A stretch of 64,000 nt of DNA from Corynebacterium suranareeae (GCF_002355155.1 NZ_AP017369.1:3348001-3412000), one strand, 5' to 3'. Positions 39,116-48,541 are shown, numbered from the stretch's first letter. Made by a program: numbers and translations. The notes: generated by a model from the sequence alone, not told the origin.

Positions 39116-39606
39116 ACCAGACACCCATCCCGACTTGGGTCAAATTAGTGCTGTTTACCCCGTGTGGATTTAGGCGTTCGTGTACTTGACGGCAAGGGGC
39201 CAAACCAGGAGACCCAGAAAACACGTTTTCGACGTTTGTGGGTCTCTGTGTTTGGTATATCGCGCTCAATACCAAACACAGAGACCCAACATTTAAGCTT
39301 TTGAAGATTCTGGGTCTCCTGGTTTGGTCGCTCTCAAATTTAAGCCGTTACCCTAAAAAGTCATACCTCCCCAGAAGCGCTTTTAAGAGGTTTTCAAGGT
39401 CAAGTGCATACATAAGCTCATCCAGAAAAACCCGAGGCCTTAAACAAGCGATAAACACCGATCGCTCATTTTCATGCCAAACTAGTGCCAAAATTATCCC
39501 CCATGCCCAAAATCTGCACTTTTCAGAGAGCCAGTAGGAGATTGACCCAAGTCGGATCAAAAACAGGAAAACCAGACAGCCATGACGAAAGTCCTGGGTG
39601 TCTGGT
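39116..39606. repeat. Inverted-repeat-bounded segment enclosing a 58-bp palindrome pair
   Basis: The left boundary ACCAGACACCC-ATCC-CGACTTGGGTCAA (39116-39143) recurs inverted on the right as two blocks, TTGACCCAAGTCGG (39542-39555) and TGGGTGTCTGGT (39595-39606), with ~39 bp inserted between. The whole lies in the 38889-39659 gap, which contains no supportable gene. Confidence 0.6.
39199..39390. repeat. 58-bp palindrome element, tandem pair with flanking module (locus 3, inverted)
   Basis: Units 39199-39256 and 39271-39328 are each 58 bp with a 14-bp spacer. The outer arms are (A/G)CCAAAC/GTTTGGT as elsewhere, but the inner arms are GAGACCC/GGGTCTC instead of GTGCCAA/TTGGCAC: compensatory change. 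The flanking module follows in reverse (39329-39390; minus strand CTCTTAAAAGCGCTTCTGG). Confidence 0.8.
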
Positions 39607-39659
39607 TCCAATGGAAGTGTCCAAAGATTTTGAACGCTACGTGGTACAAATGTCCACTT

Positions 39660-41183
39660 TTAGCCGCGCGCCATATCCACGAAACGTGAGTAGTGCAGTT
39701 GGTGCGCCACTTGCACGGTGTCGATCGGGCCACCACGGTGCTTAGCCAAAATGATGTCAGCCTCGCCCGCACGCTCGTCATCTTTATCTTGAGAGTCTGG
39801 GCGATACAACAACATAACGATATCGGCGTCCTGCTCCAGCGAGCCGGATTCACGAAGGTCAGCAAGCTGTGGCCTTTTATCGGTACGAGATTCAGGTCCA
39901 CGGTTTAGCTGGGAGATCGCGATCAAAGGCACATCGAGCTCTTTGGCCAGCAGCTTGAGCTGACGGGAAAACTCGGAAACTTCCTGCTGGCGGGACTCCA
40001 CGCGTTTACCGGAGCTCATCAGCTGGAGGTAGTCCACCACAATCATTTTCAGGTCGTGTTTTTGCTTCAACTTTCGAGCTTTGGAACGAATTTCCATCAT
40101 GGTGAGGTTGGCGGAGTCATCGATAAACAGCGGAGCCTGAGCCACCTTATCGAGCTTTTGCACCATCTTTTCCCATGCGGTTTCATCCATCTTGCCACCA
40201 CGCATATCCGCCAGGCGGATCTCTGTTTCAGCAGAGAGCAAACGCATCACGATCTCTGACTTTGACATTTCCAAAGAGAAAATCACAGATGCCATGTTGT
40301 GTTTGATGGATGCAGAGCGCATGAAATCCAGTGCAATGGTGGACTTACCCACACCCGGACGCGCTGCGACGATAATCATCTGACCGCCACGAAGACCATT
40401 GGTGAGGTCATCGAGATCTTTAAATCCAGTGGGGATACCCGTTGCTAAGCCACCATCGTTGAGCATTTCCAGCTCAGCCATGGTTTCATCCAAAATATCC
40501 GCCAGAACTGCATAGTCTTCGCTTTGGTTCTTTTGAGAAACCGCGAACACTTCTTGTTGTGCGCGGTCAATGACCGCGTCAATTTCTGCGCCTTCGTCGC
40601 CCTCGTAGCCAAGCTGAACCACCCGGGTGCCGGCGTCGACAAGCCTGCGAAGCACTGCTTTTTCCGACACAATTTCCGCGTAGTAGCGCGCGTTGGCTGC
40701 GGTGGGCACGGACTGGATGAGGTCGTGGAGGTACGCGCCACCGCCCACACGATCAAGATCGTTGGTGCGATCAAGACGACCGGAGACAATCACGGGGTCG
40801 ATATCGCGATTATCGCTGAACAAATCAATGATTGCCTGGAAAATCAGCTGATGGGACGGCCGATAGAAGTCCTCGGGGCTGAGAATATCCAAAATATCGA
40901 TGACCGTGGTGGGACTGAGTAGCATGGCACCCAGCACGCCCATCTCCGCATCATTGTCATAAGGAGGGGAACGGAAATCGCGATACTCGCGAGCCTCATC
41001 CTTGCGCCCCTTGTTCTTGAAACCTTGGTTGTTTCCCCGCTGGCCGAACGCCTTTGCTGGAGAAAAATCTTCAAACGCCGGGGTAGGAGCGTCTACATGC
41101 GCGCCATCCGCAAAAGAATCGGTCGGTTCCTGCGGAGGTACATAATCATCATCAAAACTAGCGGCGTGTGTATCTGTAGCCAT
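39660..41183 (-). CDS. dnaB: Replicative DNA helicase
   Basis: 507 residues. A low-complexity N-terminal extension (~1-75) precedes the DnaB N-domain (DNDAEMGVLGAMLLSPTTV). The RecA-like motor follows, with Walker A at ARPGVGKST, the Walker B region MIVVDYLQLM and LAKHRGGPIDT near the C-terminus. It forms the hexameric helicase that unwinds the replication fork. No intein interrupts the Walker A or other motifs. A cluster of DnaA boxes lies ~130-420 bp upstream of its ATG. Confidence 0.97.
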   Translation of the reverse strand: MATDTHAASFDDDYVPPQEPTDSFADGAHVDAPTPAFEDFSPAKAFGQRGNNQGFKNKGRKDEAREYRDFRSPPYDNDAEMGVLGAMLLSPTTVIDILDILSPEDFYRPSHQLIFQAIIDLFSDNRDIDPVIVSGRLDRTNDLDRVGGGAYLHDLIQSVPTAANARYYAEIVSEKAVLRRLVDAGTRVVQLGYEGDEGAEIDAVIDRAQQEVFAVSQKNQSEDYAVLADILDETMAELEMLNDGGLATGIPTGFKDLDDLTNGLRGGQMIIVAARPGVGKSTIALDFMRSASIKHNMASVIFSLEMSKSEIVMRLLSAETEIRLADMRGGKMDETAWEKMVQKLDKVAQAPLFIDDSANLTMMEIRSKARKLKQKHDLKMIVVDYLQLMSSGKRVESRQQEVSEFSRQLKLLAKELDVPLIAISQLNRGPESRTDKRPQLADLRESGSLEQDADIVMLLYRPDSQDKDDERAGEADIILAKHRGGPIDTVQVAHQLHYSRFVDMARG

Positions 41184-41308
41184 TTTCCTTCAAATCCCCA
41201 ATCTGGTTATAGACCCACTCTAGTGCTTCGACGCAACATTCTATAAGCCGCGAAGCCCGCCCCAAGCTTAAGAATATTTGCTGACTTAAAGTGTTATTTC
41301 TTCAAAAA

Positions 41309-41605
41309 CAATCCACAGGTTGAAAGGTTAACAATCATAATTATCCACAGTTTTTAAAAGTTGCACACAGATGTACGCTAGGCCTGTGGATAACTTGTGG
41401 ACAACTCTCACCTAAATCAAGCAATATGATGCATATCTGCAGGTCATAACGGCATGTTGCATTGTGGATAACTCTTTCAAAACAGTGGATAACTTTCTCA
41501 CCTGCAGTTTTAACTTGGTGTGATTATCCGCACGGCGCTTAAGCAGGGGTTATACAAAGAAAGAATGGGAGGTTAACTATCCACATTTCACGATAGTTAT
41601 CCACA
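41309..41605. promoter_or_regulatory. DnaA-box cluster upstream of dnaB
   Basis: Perfect TTATCCACA boxes or their complement lie at 41341-41349, 41385-41393, 41463-41471 and 41597-41605. One-mismatch boxes lie at 41396-41404, 41484-41492, 41524-41532 and 41577-41585, and a two-mismatch box at 41309-41317. Both orientations occur. AT-rich stretches separate some boxes. It could titrate DnaA, regulate dnaB, or have initiator-like activity. Confidence 0.8.
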
Positions 41606-41924
41606 GGCGTGGGATAACTTAACATCAAGCGCAAAAACCAGCTGCAGCTGAGCTCGTTCTGGCCGCTTTAACTGTTGTCTCACGAGCCTGCTGGATTCGC
41701 AATCGGCGGTAGTCGCTGCTTAAGATCTGGAGTTTTTCACATGTGCATTTGCATGAACGAGGTCCGTCGAAAACGCACGAAATTTCACGGAAGCAACAAT
41801 AGGGAGCTGTGAGTTAGGGGAGTCGGTGGTGAAATCCAGCGCAGAGTTTGGCCTATCACCAATCACAGGCCGTTTAAGCAACCATATTTTTGAAATATAC
41901 ATTTGCATCAGCTAGGGCTCGAAA

Positions 41925-42137
41925 GGCGCTCAGAAACGAGTCTAAGAGCGCACTTTTTCTCGGCCCCTTTGTCATATTTTGGGTCACGCCCACAGAGACC
42001 AGGTGAAACCAAACATACGTGACAAAAATCGGCAAAATTCCAAGATTTTGGCACGCATGTTTGGTTTGAGTCGAGCCAGACCGGACAGGCGTGCCAAGGA
42101 TTCGTGAAAATCGAAATTTTTGTCACCTGTGTTTGGT
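41925..42137. repeat. 58-bp palindrome element, tandem pair with flanking module (locus 4)
   Basis: Units 42008-42065 and 42080-42137 are each 58 bp with a 14-bp spacer, in the same orientation as locus 1. The left module (41925-42007) matches locus 1 through GCACTTTTT and CCCTTTGTC, with an extra ~10 bp just before unit 1. The gap 41184-42370 holds this and the DnaA boxes but no supportable gene. Confidence 0.8.
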
Positions 42138-42262
42138 TGTTCAAATGTCGACAGCACGATGAAAGCCTGACAGTCACAAATCTGACCCCAAATATAACCA
42201 TCGAGCCTACAACCACTATCGTTCAAGGATCCGATTCACTTTAAACCCAACAGCCGCAAAAA

Positions 42263-42302
42263 TACTTCAACCCCACTCCTGCTGTATGGAGTGGGGTTGA
42301 AG
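42263..42302 (-). terminator. Terminator of the rpsF-ssb-rplI operon
   Basis: CTTCAACCCCACTCC and GGAGTGGGGTTGAAG form a 15-bp perfect stem with an 8-base loop; TATTTTTG follows on the minus strand. Confidence 0.9.
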
Positions 42303-42370
42303 AATGCTGTTGTCGTTGGGTGACTTAACACTCTTGTGGAAAAGTCACCGCCGTCGCATGCGCGTTGTCG

Positions 42371-42823
42371 TTACGCTGCGACGACCTCAAACTTCACGCG
42401 GGAAACAATTCCGTCGGTGAGCTTTGCTTCTACCTGGTACTTACCAGTGGTCTTAACCAGGTTCTTCGGGAGAACAATGGCACGCTTGTCCAGGTTTGGA
42501 CCGCCGGCTGCCTTGACTGCATCGACGATGTCGTCAGCCTTAACGGAGCCGAACAGTTTTCCACTCTCGGAGGTGCGGACTGCAACAGAGACACCTTCAA
42601 GTGCTTCCAGCTGTGCCTTTACTTCGCGAGCGTGGTCGAGGTCGCGGATTGCGCGAGCCTCCTGGGCACGCTTGATGCCCTCGATCTGCTTCTCAGCACC
42701 CGGGGTGGCAACGATGGCCAGGCCACGGGGGAGTAGCAGGTTACGTCCGTAGCCGTTCTTAACCTCTACGATGTCGCCAGCGACACCAAGGTTTTCAACG
42801 GCGGCGGTGAGGATCAGCTTCAT
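42371..42823 (-). CDS. rplI: Ribosomal protein L9
   Basis: 150 residues. The N-terminal RNA-binding domain (MKLILTAAVENLGVAGDIVEVKNGYGRNLLLPRG) is joined by a long connecting helix to the C-terminal domain (GKLFGSVKADDIVDAV). It binds 23S rRNA at the base of the L1 stalk. It is last in the operon rpsF-ssb-rplI, the usual order except that rpsR is missing between ssb and rplI, as in corynebacteria. Confidence 0.97.
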   Translation of the reverse strand: MKLILTAAVENLGVAGDIVEVKNGYGRNLLLPRGLAIVATPGAEKQIEGIKRAQEARAIRDLDHAREVKAQLEALEGVSVAVRTSESGKLFGSVKADDIVDAVKAAGGPNLDKRAIVLPKNLVKTTGKYQVEAKLTDGIVSRVKFEVVAA

Positions 42824-42880
42824 GATCCCTGCCTTTCGTGGTTTTTGAGTGTTTGTGAATTTTTTTAAGAAAGAAAAGCT

Positions 42881-43549
42881 TTAGAACGGTGGTTCATCAT
42901 CTGCGCCGCCAAATCCGCCGGAGCCGGCAGGTGGTGCAGAGTTCCAAGGGTCATTGTCCGGTGCAGCCTGTGGGCTACCTCCGCCGAATCCACCTTGGTT
43001 GAAGTTATTGCCCTGAGATTGATTCTGGTTTCCACCAAAACCACCCTGCTGCTGGTTTCCGCCTTGGTTTCCACCAAAGCCACCAGTGTTTTGACCGCTG
43101 AATCCACCCTGGCTGCCTTGGTTTCCACCGAAGCCGCCCTGTTGGTTTCCGCCACCGTAATTTCCGCCGGAGTTACCACCACGCGGTGTGCGCTGAACTT
43201 CTGCCTTAGCAAAAGTCAATGATGGTCCGACTTCATCAACCTCGACCTCAAAGATGGTGCGCTTCTCGCCCTCACGGGTTTCGTAGGAGCGCTGCTTGAG
43301 ACGACCGGTGACGATCACGCGCATGCCCTTTGACAGGGATTCTGCGACGTTTTCAGCTGCCTGACGCCAAACATTGCAGGTGAGGAAGAGGGCTTCGCCG
43401 TCCTCCCACTGGTTTGTTTGACGGTTAAACGTGCGGGGAGTTGAAGCAATACGGAAGTTGGCTACTGCTGCACCCGATGGGGTGAAGCGCAGTTCCGGGT
43501 CAGCAACCATGTTGCCGACAACGGTGATGTTGGTATCTCCGATTGCCAT
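42881..43549 (-). CDS. ssb: Single-stranded DNA-binding protein
   Basis: 222 residues: an OB-fold (~1-110, [19 protein letters not shown]), a long Gly/Asn/Gln-rich linker with repeated GGFGGNQ units, and the acidic tip DDEPPF that recruits replication and repair proteins. It coats single-stranded DNA at forks. Its position between rpsF and rplI is conserved in bacteria. Confidence 0.97.
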   Translation of the reverse strand: MAIGDTNITVVGNMVADPELRFTPSGAAVANFRIASTPRTFNRQTNQWEDGEALFLTCNVWRQAAENVAESLSKGMRVIVTGRLKQRSYETREGEKRTIFEVEVDEVGPSLTFAKAEVQRTPRGGNSGGNYGGGNQQGGFGGNQGSQGGFSGQNTGGFGGNQGGNQQQGGFGGNQNQSQGNNFNQGGFGGGSPQAAPDNDPWNSAPPAGSGGFGGADDEPPF

Positions 43550-43588
43550 AATCCTTCAACTACCTCTCTAGAGACTTAAAACGTTCTT

Positions 43589-43876
43589 TTACTTGTCGAG
43601 TCGCAGAACCTTGGTGCGCAGGACACCATCATTTAGGTTCAGAACACGATCGAGTTCGAGTACGGTTGCGGACTCGCACTTGAGATCGATGACGGCGTAA
43701 ACGCCCTCTTCCTTCTTGTTGATTGGGTATGCAAGACGGCGCTTGCCCCAAACATCAACCTTCACAACGTCACCCTTGTCCTTGCGGACAACCTCGAGGA
43801 ATTTATCCAGGGACGGGGCAACAGTGCGCTCATCCTGAGAAGGATCGAGAATGATCATAAGTTCGTATTGACGCAC
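43589..43876 (-). CDS. rpsF: Ribosomal protein S6
   Basis: 95 residues, [16 protein letters not shown] at the N-terminus. GTG 43876 is chosen because AGGAGG lies ~11 bp upstream; earlier in-frame starts sit almost on that site. It binds the central domain of 16S rRNA. First gene of the rpsF-ssb-rplI operon. Confidence 0.95.
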   Translation of the reverse strand: MRQYELMIILDPSQDERTVAPSLDKFLEVVRKDKGDVVKVDVWGKRRLAYPINKKEEGVYAVIDLKCESATVLELDRVLNLNDGVLRTKVLRLDK

Positions 43877-44004
43877 GGACCTCATCACCTCCTATGGTCT
43901 AGTAATTGTTTTTTCGGCCATGCCGTCGTTGGCATAGCAGGAGGGTCGTTGCGTCAGCAACCTATTCAAGGTACACCAGACGCGCCGAATTGTCGATTCC
44001 TTAA

Positions 44005-44148
44005 TTATGCGTTTTCGTTTACTGTGCCCGCTTGCACACTATGCTCCGGCTCCAGTGGCCGAGCTTCAGCAGTGGAGATGCTTGCCAACGTCAACGCAGA
44101 CGCGGCCAGCATGCCTACAAAGGTGGTTGAATTCTTTGACTTTTTCAT
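44005..44148 (-). CDS. Small secreted peptide
   Basis: 47 residues from ATG 44148, with AGGCAGG about 8 bp upstream. The basic start MKKSKNSTTF, the hydrophobic core VGMLAASALTLASI and the cleavage-like site STAEA-R form a Sec signal peptide; only ~18 residues would remain after cleavage (RPLEPEHSVQAGTVNENA). It lies upstream of rpsF on the same strand. I do not recognise a family; it may be a small exported peptide or a conserved leader. Confidence 0.6.
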   Translation of the reverse strand: MKKSKNSTTFVGMLAASALTLASISTAEARPLEPEHSVQAGTVNENA

Positions 44149-44235
44149 CCGTTACCTGCCTTTCTACTTTCCCTAACGCATGTAGTTTGGGGAAAGTTCC
44201 CGCGGGTGGAGGGAGGCGTCGAAAAGCAAAATCTT

Positions 44236-44427
44236 TTATGCGGGCGTTGTGGCCCAGAAAACCGCAATGATCACCGGAATCACCGTGATAAGCACAATCG
44301 CGACGCTGAAAAGCGTCCAAATCTGCCGGTTCGATTTTTTATACATGAAGCTGGCAAACGCGCCGCCGAAAAAGAGAAAACCCAGAAACACGCTGGCCAT
44401 CGTGACCAGCAACACTGTTGTGCTCAA
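44236..44427 (-). CDS. Small two-span membrane protein of the envelope operon
   Basis: 63 residues with two hydrophobic helices (TTVLLVTMASVFLGFLFFGGAF and TLFSVAIVLITVIPVIIAVFW) around a short basic loop. It starts with TTG 44427, which overlaps the upstream stop codon as TTGA, and GGAAG lies within the preceding coding sequence: translational coupling. It is last in the PBP-GT87 run. Function unknown. Confidence 0.75.
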   Translation of the reverse strand: MSTTVLLVTMASVFLGFLFFGGAFASFMYKKSNRQIWTLFSVAIVLITVIPVIIAVFWATTPA

Positions 44428-45884
44428 CTTACTTCCTTCAATGCTTTTCGACGCTTACCTGCGCCGAAGGGCCCGGCCAACAAATCGCGCCCGGCGTGCG
44501 CATCCATCACCGGATCTGCACGTCGTCCGAGCATCTGCCGGATTACACCCACTATCATGACCACAATGAAGGCATCTCGGGAAATCACGACGAGATCCAG
44601 CATTTCATGGGGGAGACCTTTGTTATCCTCGCCGAGCATGTGCCACATCAAAATTGGCCATACCATCACGTCCGTCACCATCCACGGAAACAGAATTTTC
44701 CACTGTGGAAACGCCAGCACAGCCAAAGGAACCAGCCACAAAGAATACTGCGGGCTCCACACCTTGTTGAACAGCAAAAACGCCGCCACAATCAAAAAGG
44801 CCAGCTCAGCGACTCGGGGCGTGCGCTGAACTTTGAGTCCAAGAATCAAAATAGCCACACACGATGCACCAAACAAGCCAAAACTCAGCACATTAAGCAG
44901 CACTGGATCATTCAAATCAATCGGCACGTTACGGTCAATGACCTGGTAAATCGTGGTCCATTCCGCGCCGCGTTCCCTATTTAGACGCAAAAACTCATTC
45001 CACGCCGCGGGATAGGCAATCATCACCGGAATATTAACCACCAGCCACGTCACTGCAGCTGAGACAGCCATGGTGATAAAAGGCTTAAGATTCTTATTTT
45101 TGATCGCCAGCACCAAATATGCGCCAAGCAAATATAGCGGCCACAACTTAAACGCAGTTCCTGCGCCGATGAGCACGCCTGCAAGCAACGGATTGCCACG
45201 CTTAACCGCAAGCATTGCCGCAATCACCGCCGCGATAGCCGGAGTATCCCAGTTGGTAAAAGCATGAACAGCAACCAGGGGAGAGGCCGCCACCAGCACC
45301 GTATCCCACACCCGATTGCCAGTCAGTTCCACCACCATGCGAATAACCAGCACCCAGAAAAATGCCAAGGCTAAGGCCGTGACAATGAAATAAAACCCAG
45401 ATTCAGGCAGTGTATGAAATGGAATGGCATCCACAACCGGATACAAAAACCGAGTGATGATGCCACAAATCCACTGAAAAATTCCCCCCAACACCGGATA
45501 TTCCATATACCTGGTGAGATCACCTTCCTGCCACGAAAAAGCGTAGGGAAATCCAGGCGCATCAATTCCGCGACCCCCATAAAGCGGAACGATGTCGTTA
45601 TAGCAAGCAGAAGTATATTGACGGTTTCCCGACCAATTCAAAGAAACTACACCGGCATCACTTCTTGATCCTTGAATGCAATTAGCTTTGGTCAAAAACC
45701 CACAGGCTAAAAACACCAATGACGTGGTGATTAGAACACGCAGGGGAGTCCAAAACTTCTGGGTCCCCACCTGTGCAAAACGACCGAACCGACCACCGAT
45801 TGCATTGATAAAATCCCGTGCCACCGGCTCACTATCACCGGGCGATACGCGCTCTACCTTCTGCAGGTCCACTTGCTGGTCCAT
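44424..45884 (-). CDS. GT87-like polytopic glycosyltransferase
   Basis: 486 residues with about ten membrane helices. GT-C enzymes carry an acidic motif in the first extracytoplasmic loop, here around YGGRGID and the following EGDLTRYMEYP. NWDTPAIAAVIAAMLAV and AGTAFKLWPLYLLGAYL resemble the GT87 (DUF2029) group of polyprenol-phosphate-mannose-dependent transferases that build lipoarabinomannan-type glycans in Corynebacteriales. It lies 46 bp after the class A PBP gene, so it probably belongs to the same envelope operon. Donor and acceptor are not known from sequence. Confidence 0.75.
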   Translation of the reverse strand: MDQQVDLQKVERVSPGDSEPVARDFINAIGGRFGRFAQVGTQKFWTPLRVLITTSLVFLACGFLTKANCIQGSRSDAGVVSLNWSGNRQYTSACYNDIVPLYGGRGIDAPGFPYAFSWQEGDLTRYMEYPVLGGIFQWICGIITRFLYPVVDAIPFHTLPESGFYFIVTALALAFFWVLVIRMVVELTGNRVWDTVLVAASPLVAVHAFTNWDTPAIAAVIAAMLAVKRGNPLLAGVLIGAGTAFKLWPLYLLGAYLVLAIKNKNLKPFITMAVSAAVTWLVVNIPVMIAYPAAWNEFLRLNRERGAEWTTIYQVIDRNVPIDLNDPVLLNVLSFGLFGASCVAILILGLKVQRTPRVAELAFLIVAAFLLFNKVWSPQYSLWLVPLAVLAFPQWKILFPWMVTDVMVWPILMWHMLGEDNKGLPHEMLDLVVISRDAFIVVMIVGVIRQMLGRRADPVMDAHAGRDLLAGPFGAGKRRKALKEVS

Positions 45885-45930
45885 CGGCGGTCGGCTCCTT
45901 AAAAGGTCGTCTTTTGTCTACGACCGGATC

Positions 45931-48087
45931 TTAGCCGATCCCTAAGAGATCTCCCGGGATAGTCAACCCAGGCAAGATTTCTACCTGTCCATTGCCAGGA
46001 TCCTCAGCCGGTGCAGCTGGATCCTCAGCGGGCGTTTCTACTCCTGCGTTTGGATCTTCCTCAGGGTTTTCTTCTTCTGTTTCTTCTCCACCACCGGTAT
46101 TTGTGTTTGGAGTCCACACATACTCTGGAACTGGTGGATTGCCGTAACCAAGTGCAGGTACCGAATCCCACGTTTCAAGCGGAGCGGTTTCTAGTGCATT
46201 GTCCATCGTCTGCTTCCAGATGGTGGCAGGGGAGTTAGAACCATACATGCTTCCACCCCAGGTGTTGTACAAGGCAGTGTTATCTGCCGTTCCCACCCAG
46301 ACTGCAGTAGCCAGCTGAGGGGACGCACCCAACATCCAGGCATCCTTGTTTGAACCGGTATCACCAAGCTGCGTGGTACCGGTCTTTGAGGCAGACACCT
46401 GGCCATCAGCCAACGCATTTCCATTGGAGTAGGCCGCAATTGGGCCCATCGCCTTGAGGAGGTTCAAAGCAACCTTCTCAGAAACGCGTCGTTCGCCTTC
46501 GCCGTCTTCGAACTCATACAGCACTTCGCCACTTGCGGTTTCCACCTTGGACACAAAGTGTGGACGGTGCCATACACCCTCATTCGCGATAGTTGCCATC
46601 GCGGAAGCCATATCAAATGGGCGGGACTCATACTGACCCAAAATGATGCCCTCATAAGGGGTCTCACCGTTTTCCGTGAGCGTTGCAGGAATACTTGGCA
46701 AGGACTTTGCAATACCCAAAGCGTGCGCCATATCCGCAGTATCTTGCGAGCCATTTTCTAAATCCTGCTGCAAACGAATAAAGCTGGTGTTGTACGAATG
46801 CAGCAGTGCCTGCTCAATAGAACACGTACCACAACCAGAACCGCCGACGTTGCCAATCTGGGCATCACCAACAGTCACAGGTGCGGAACTATACGGCTGC
46901 GAAAGCGGAATACCCTGCTGAAGTGCAGCAGCTAAGCCAAAGATCTTGAAGGTAGAACCAGTTTGGATCGGAGCGTTGGCAAAATCCCAACCAGTTGCTT
47001 CCTCGCCACCGTAATAGGCACGCACAGCACCGTTAGAAGGATCAATAGACACCACGGCTGCACGGTTGTTCTCATTCAATAGCTCCATCTGTGCACGAAC
47101 CGCATCGACAGCACCTTGCTGAGCGTTTTGATCAATGGTGGTGGTGATCTGCAAACCACGGTTTTGCACATCATCTTCAGTAATACCAAGCTCAGACAAC
47201 TCAGCCATCACTTGGTTTTTAATCAAACCGTTAGTGCCTGTGGCCTCTGTATAAGCAGAATTGCTCGCAGGGTCTGTGGTTTCTGGGTAGGTGGCCACTG
47301 CACGTTCCTCAGCTGACAGAGCACCGATTTCTACCAAACCATCCATGACATAATTCCACCGTGATTCAGCCTCAACAGGATTAGTCCACGGATCCAACTG
47401 ACTCGGCAACTGAATACTCGCCGCCAATACTGCACCTTCACTAGCAGAAAGCTCTTCTACTGACTTACCGAAGAATGCATGCGCAGCAGCCTGAACACCA
47501 TAAGCATTCCGGCCAAAATACACAGTATTGAGGTAGGCCTCTAAGACTTCATCCTTTGACCATTCATTGGCCATCTTCGCGGAGTAGACCAACTCTTTGG
47601 CTTTACGGATAAGCGAACGCTCATCACCAACCACAGCCTTTTTCACATACTGCTGCGTGATGGTGGAGCCACCACCAGCAGAGGAATCACCCGTGATCAC
47701 GCCGAGCGCTGCACGAGCATAACCGGTGATGGAAAAACCTGGGTTGGTATAAAACTCACGGTCTTCCGCTGCTACCACCGCATTTTTAACAGTGTCAGGC
47801 ACTTGATCAATCGACACCATCTGGCGGTTGCCTTCCGGTGGAACAATACGCGCCAACTCTGTCTCACCATCTGAGGCATAAATTTGCGATACCTGCGGTG
47901 AGACCAGCTCTTCAGGCTCAGGAACATCCACCACGATATACGCACCCATAAACACAATCGCTGGAATCAAAATGACTGCAGCAATAACGCCAATGATGGT
48001 GTTTCGCGTGGCATGGCCTTTAGAGTCGCTCTTTAAGCGCCTTTTGCCACCGCTCTTTTTAGCGGGAGGATTTTTACTATTCGTCAA
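45931..48087 (-). CDS. Class A penicillin-binding protein
   Basis: 718 residues. A basic cytoplasmic stretch and one membrane span (~27-50) are followed by a GT51 transglycosylase (EDREFYTNPGFS, GGSTITQQYVKK) and a transpeptidase with the active-site STFK, SYN and KTGT motifs. The C-terminus is an acidic, Pro-rich tail. It polymerises and cross-links peptidoglycan outside the membrane. The start is TTG 48087. It resembles the PBP1a/PBP1b pair of C. glutamicum; I do not assign a symbol. Downstream genes are the GT87-like protein and a small membrane protein. Confidence 0.92.
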   Translation of the reverse strand: MTNSKNPPAKKSGGKRRLKSDSKGHATRNTIIGVIAAVILIPAIVFMGAYIVVDVPEPEELVSPQVSQIYASDGETELARIVPPEGNRQMVSIDQVPDTVKNAVVAAEDREFYTNPGFSITGYARAALGVITGDSSAGGGSTITQQYVKKAVVGDERSLIRKAKELVYSAKMANEWSKDEVLEAYLNTVYFGRNAYGVQAAAHAFFGKSVEELSASEGAVLAASIQLPSQLDPWTNPVEAESRWNYVMDGLVEIGALSAEERAVATYPETTDPASNSAYTEATGTNGLIKNQVMAELSELGITEDDVQNRGLQITTTIDQNAQQGAVDAVRAQMELLNENNRAAVVSIDPSNGAVRAYYGGEEATGWDFANAPIQTGSTFKIFGLAAALQQGIPLSQPYSSAPVTVGDAQIGNVGGSGCGTCSIEQALLHSYNTSFIRLQQDLENGSQDTADMAHALGIAKSLPSIPATLTENGETPYEGIILGQYESRPFDMASAMATIANEGVWHRPHFVSKVETASGEVLYEFEDGEGERRVSEKVALNLLKAMGPIAAYSNGNALADGQVSASKTGTTQLGDTGSNKDAWMLGASPQLATAVWVGTADNTALYNTWGGSMYGSNSPATIWKQTMDNALETAPLETWDSVPALGYGNPPVPEYVWTPNTNTGGGEETEEENPEEDPNAGVETPAEDPAAPAEDPGNGQVEILPGLTIPGDLLGIG

Positions 48088-48178
48088 CTGGTGTATCCGT
48101 TCAATCAGATCTGGTTCTTATCTGAAGCTTGTGCTGTAGAGAATACTGCGCCAAAGCCTATTCATCTGAATCTGAGAA

Positions 48179-48541
48179 TCAGCTGGCTGTCGCGGTTTCC
48201 GCCTGAAGCAGGTGATTCCACTTGCAAGCAGGGCATACTTCCACAGTATGCACCGTTGCCTGCCGTCCATTTTTTAACAACTGTTCGATTTCTTCTTCAC
48301 TACGTGCAGAGCCCGCAGCTTTACCAATTTCATCGCCATAAACCCACAAAACCACACGTAGATCTTCACTGCCACAAATCGGACAAGGATAATCTGCCGG
48401 CTGTCCGTGATATTTACTCGCAGTGACCAAGATGAACTCGGCGTCACAAATTGTGTCTTTTTGCACCAACCCCGCCCGAAACTGACGGAGTGTCTGCCTA
48501 CGAGCTAGTTGGTGACTGATCTCATTTTGATATTGCACCAC
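48179..48541 (-). CDS. DUF5318-like zinc-ribbon protein
   Basis: 120 residues with two CPxC knuckles (YPCPICGSEDL and VEVCPACKWNHLL), i.e. a four-cysteine zinc ribbon. The pattern and location just upstream of a class A PBP match the actinobacterial DUF5318 proteins, of unknown function. The start is GTG 48541. A 91-bp gap separates it from the PBP gene, which may be co-transcribed. Confidence 0.75.
   Translation of the reverse strand: MVQYQNEISHQLARRQTLRQFRAGLVQKDTICDAEFILVTASKYHGQPADYPCPICGSEDLRVVLWVYGDEIGKAAGSARSEEEIEQLLKNGRQATVHTVEVCPACKWNHLLQAETATAS

Noticed and set aside
39199..39328. The paired palindromes as a CRISPR-like array
   Set aside because: Only two units with a 14-bp spacer, palindromic throughout, and no cas genes nearby.
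41309..41605. Assigning this DnaA-box cluster as the chromosomal oriC
   Set aside because: No dnaA or dnaN gene is adjacent and the main corynebacterial origin lies next to dnaA as far as I know; reported instead as a DnaA-box cluster.
43868..44176. Plus-strand frame opposite the small secreted peptide and rpsF leader
   Set aside because: No ribosome-binding site or family pattern; the minus-strand signal peptide explains the region better.
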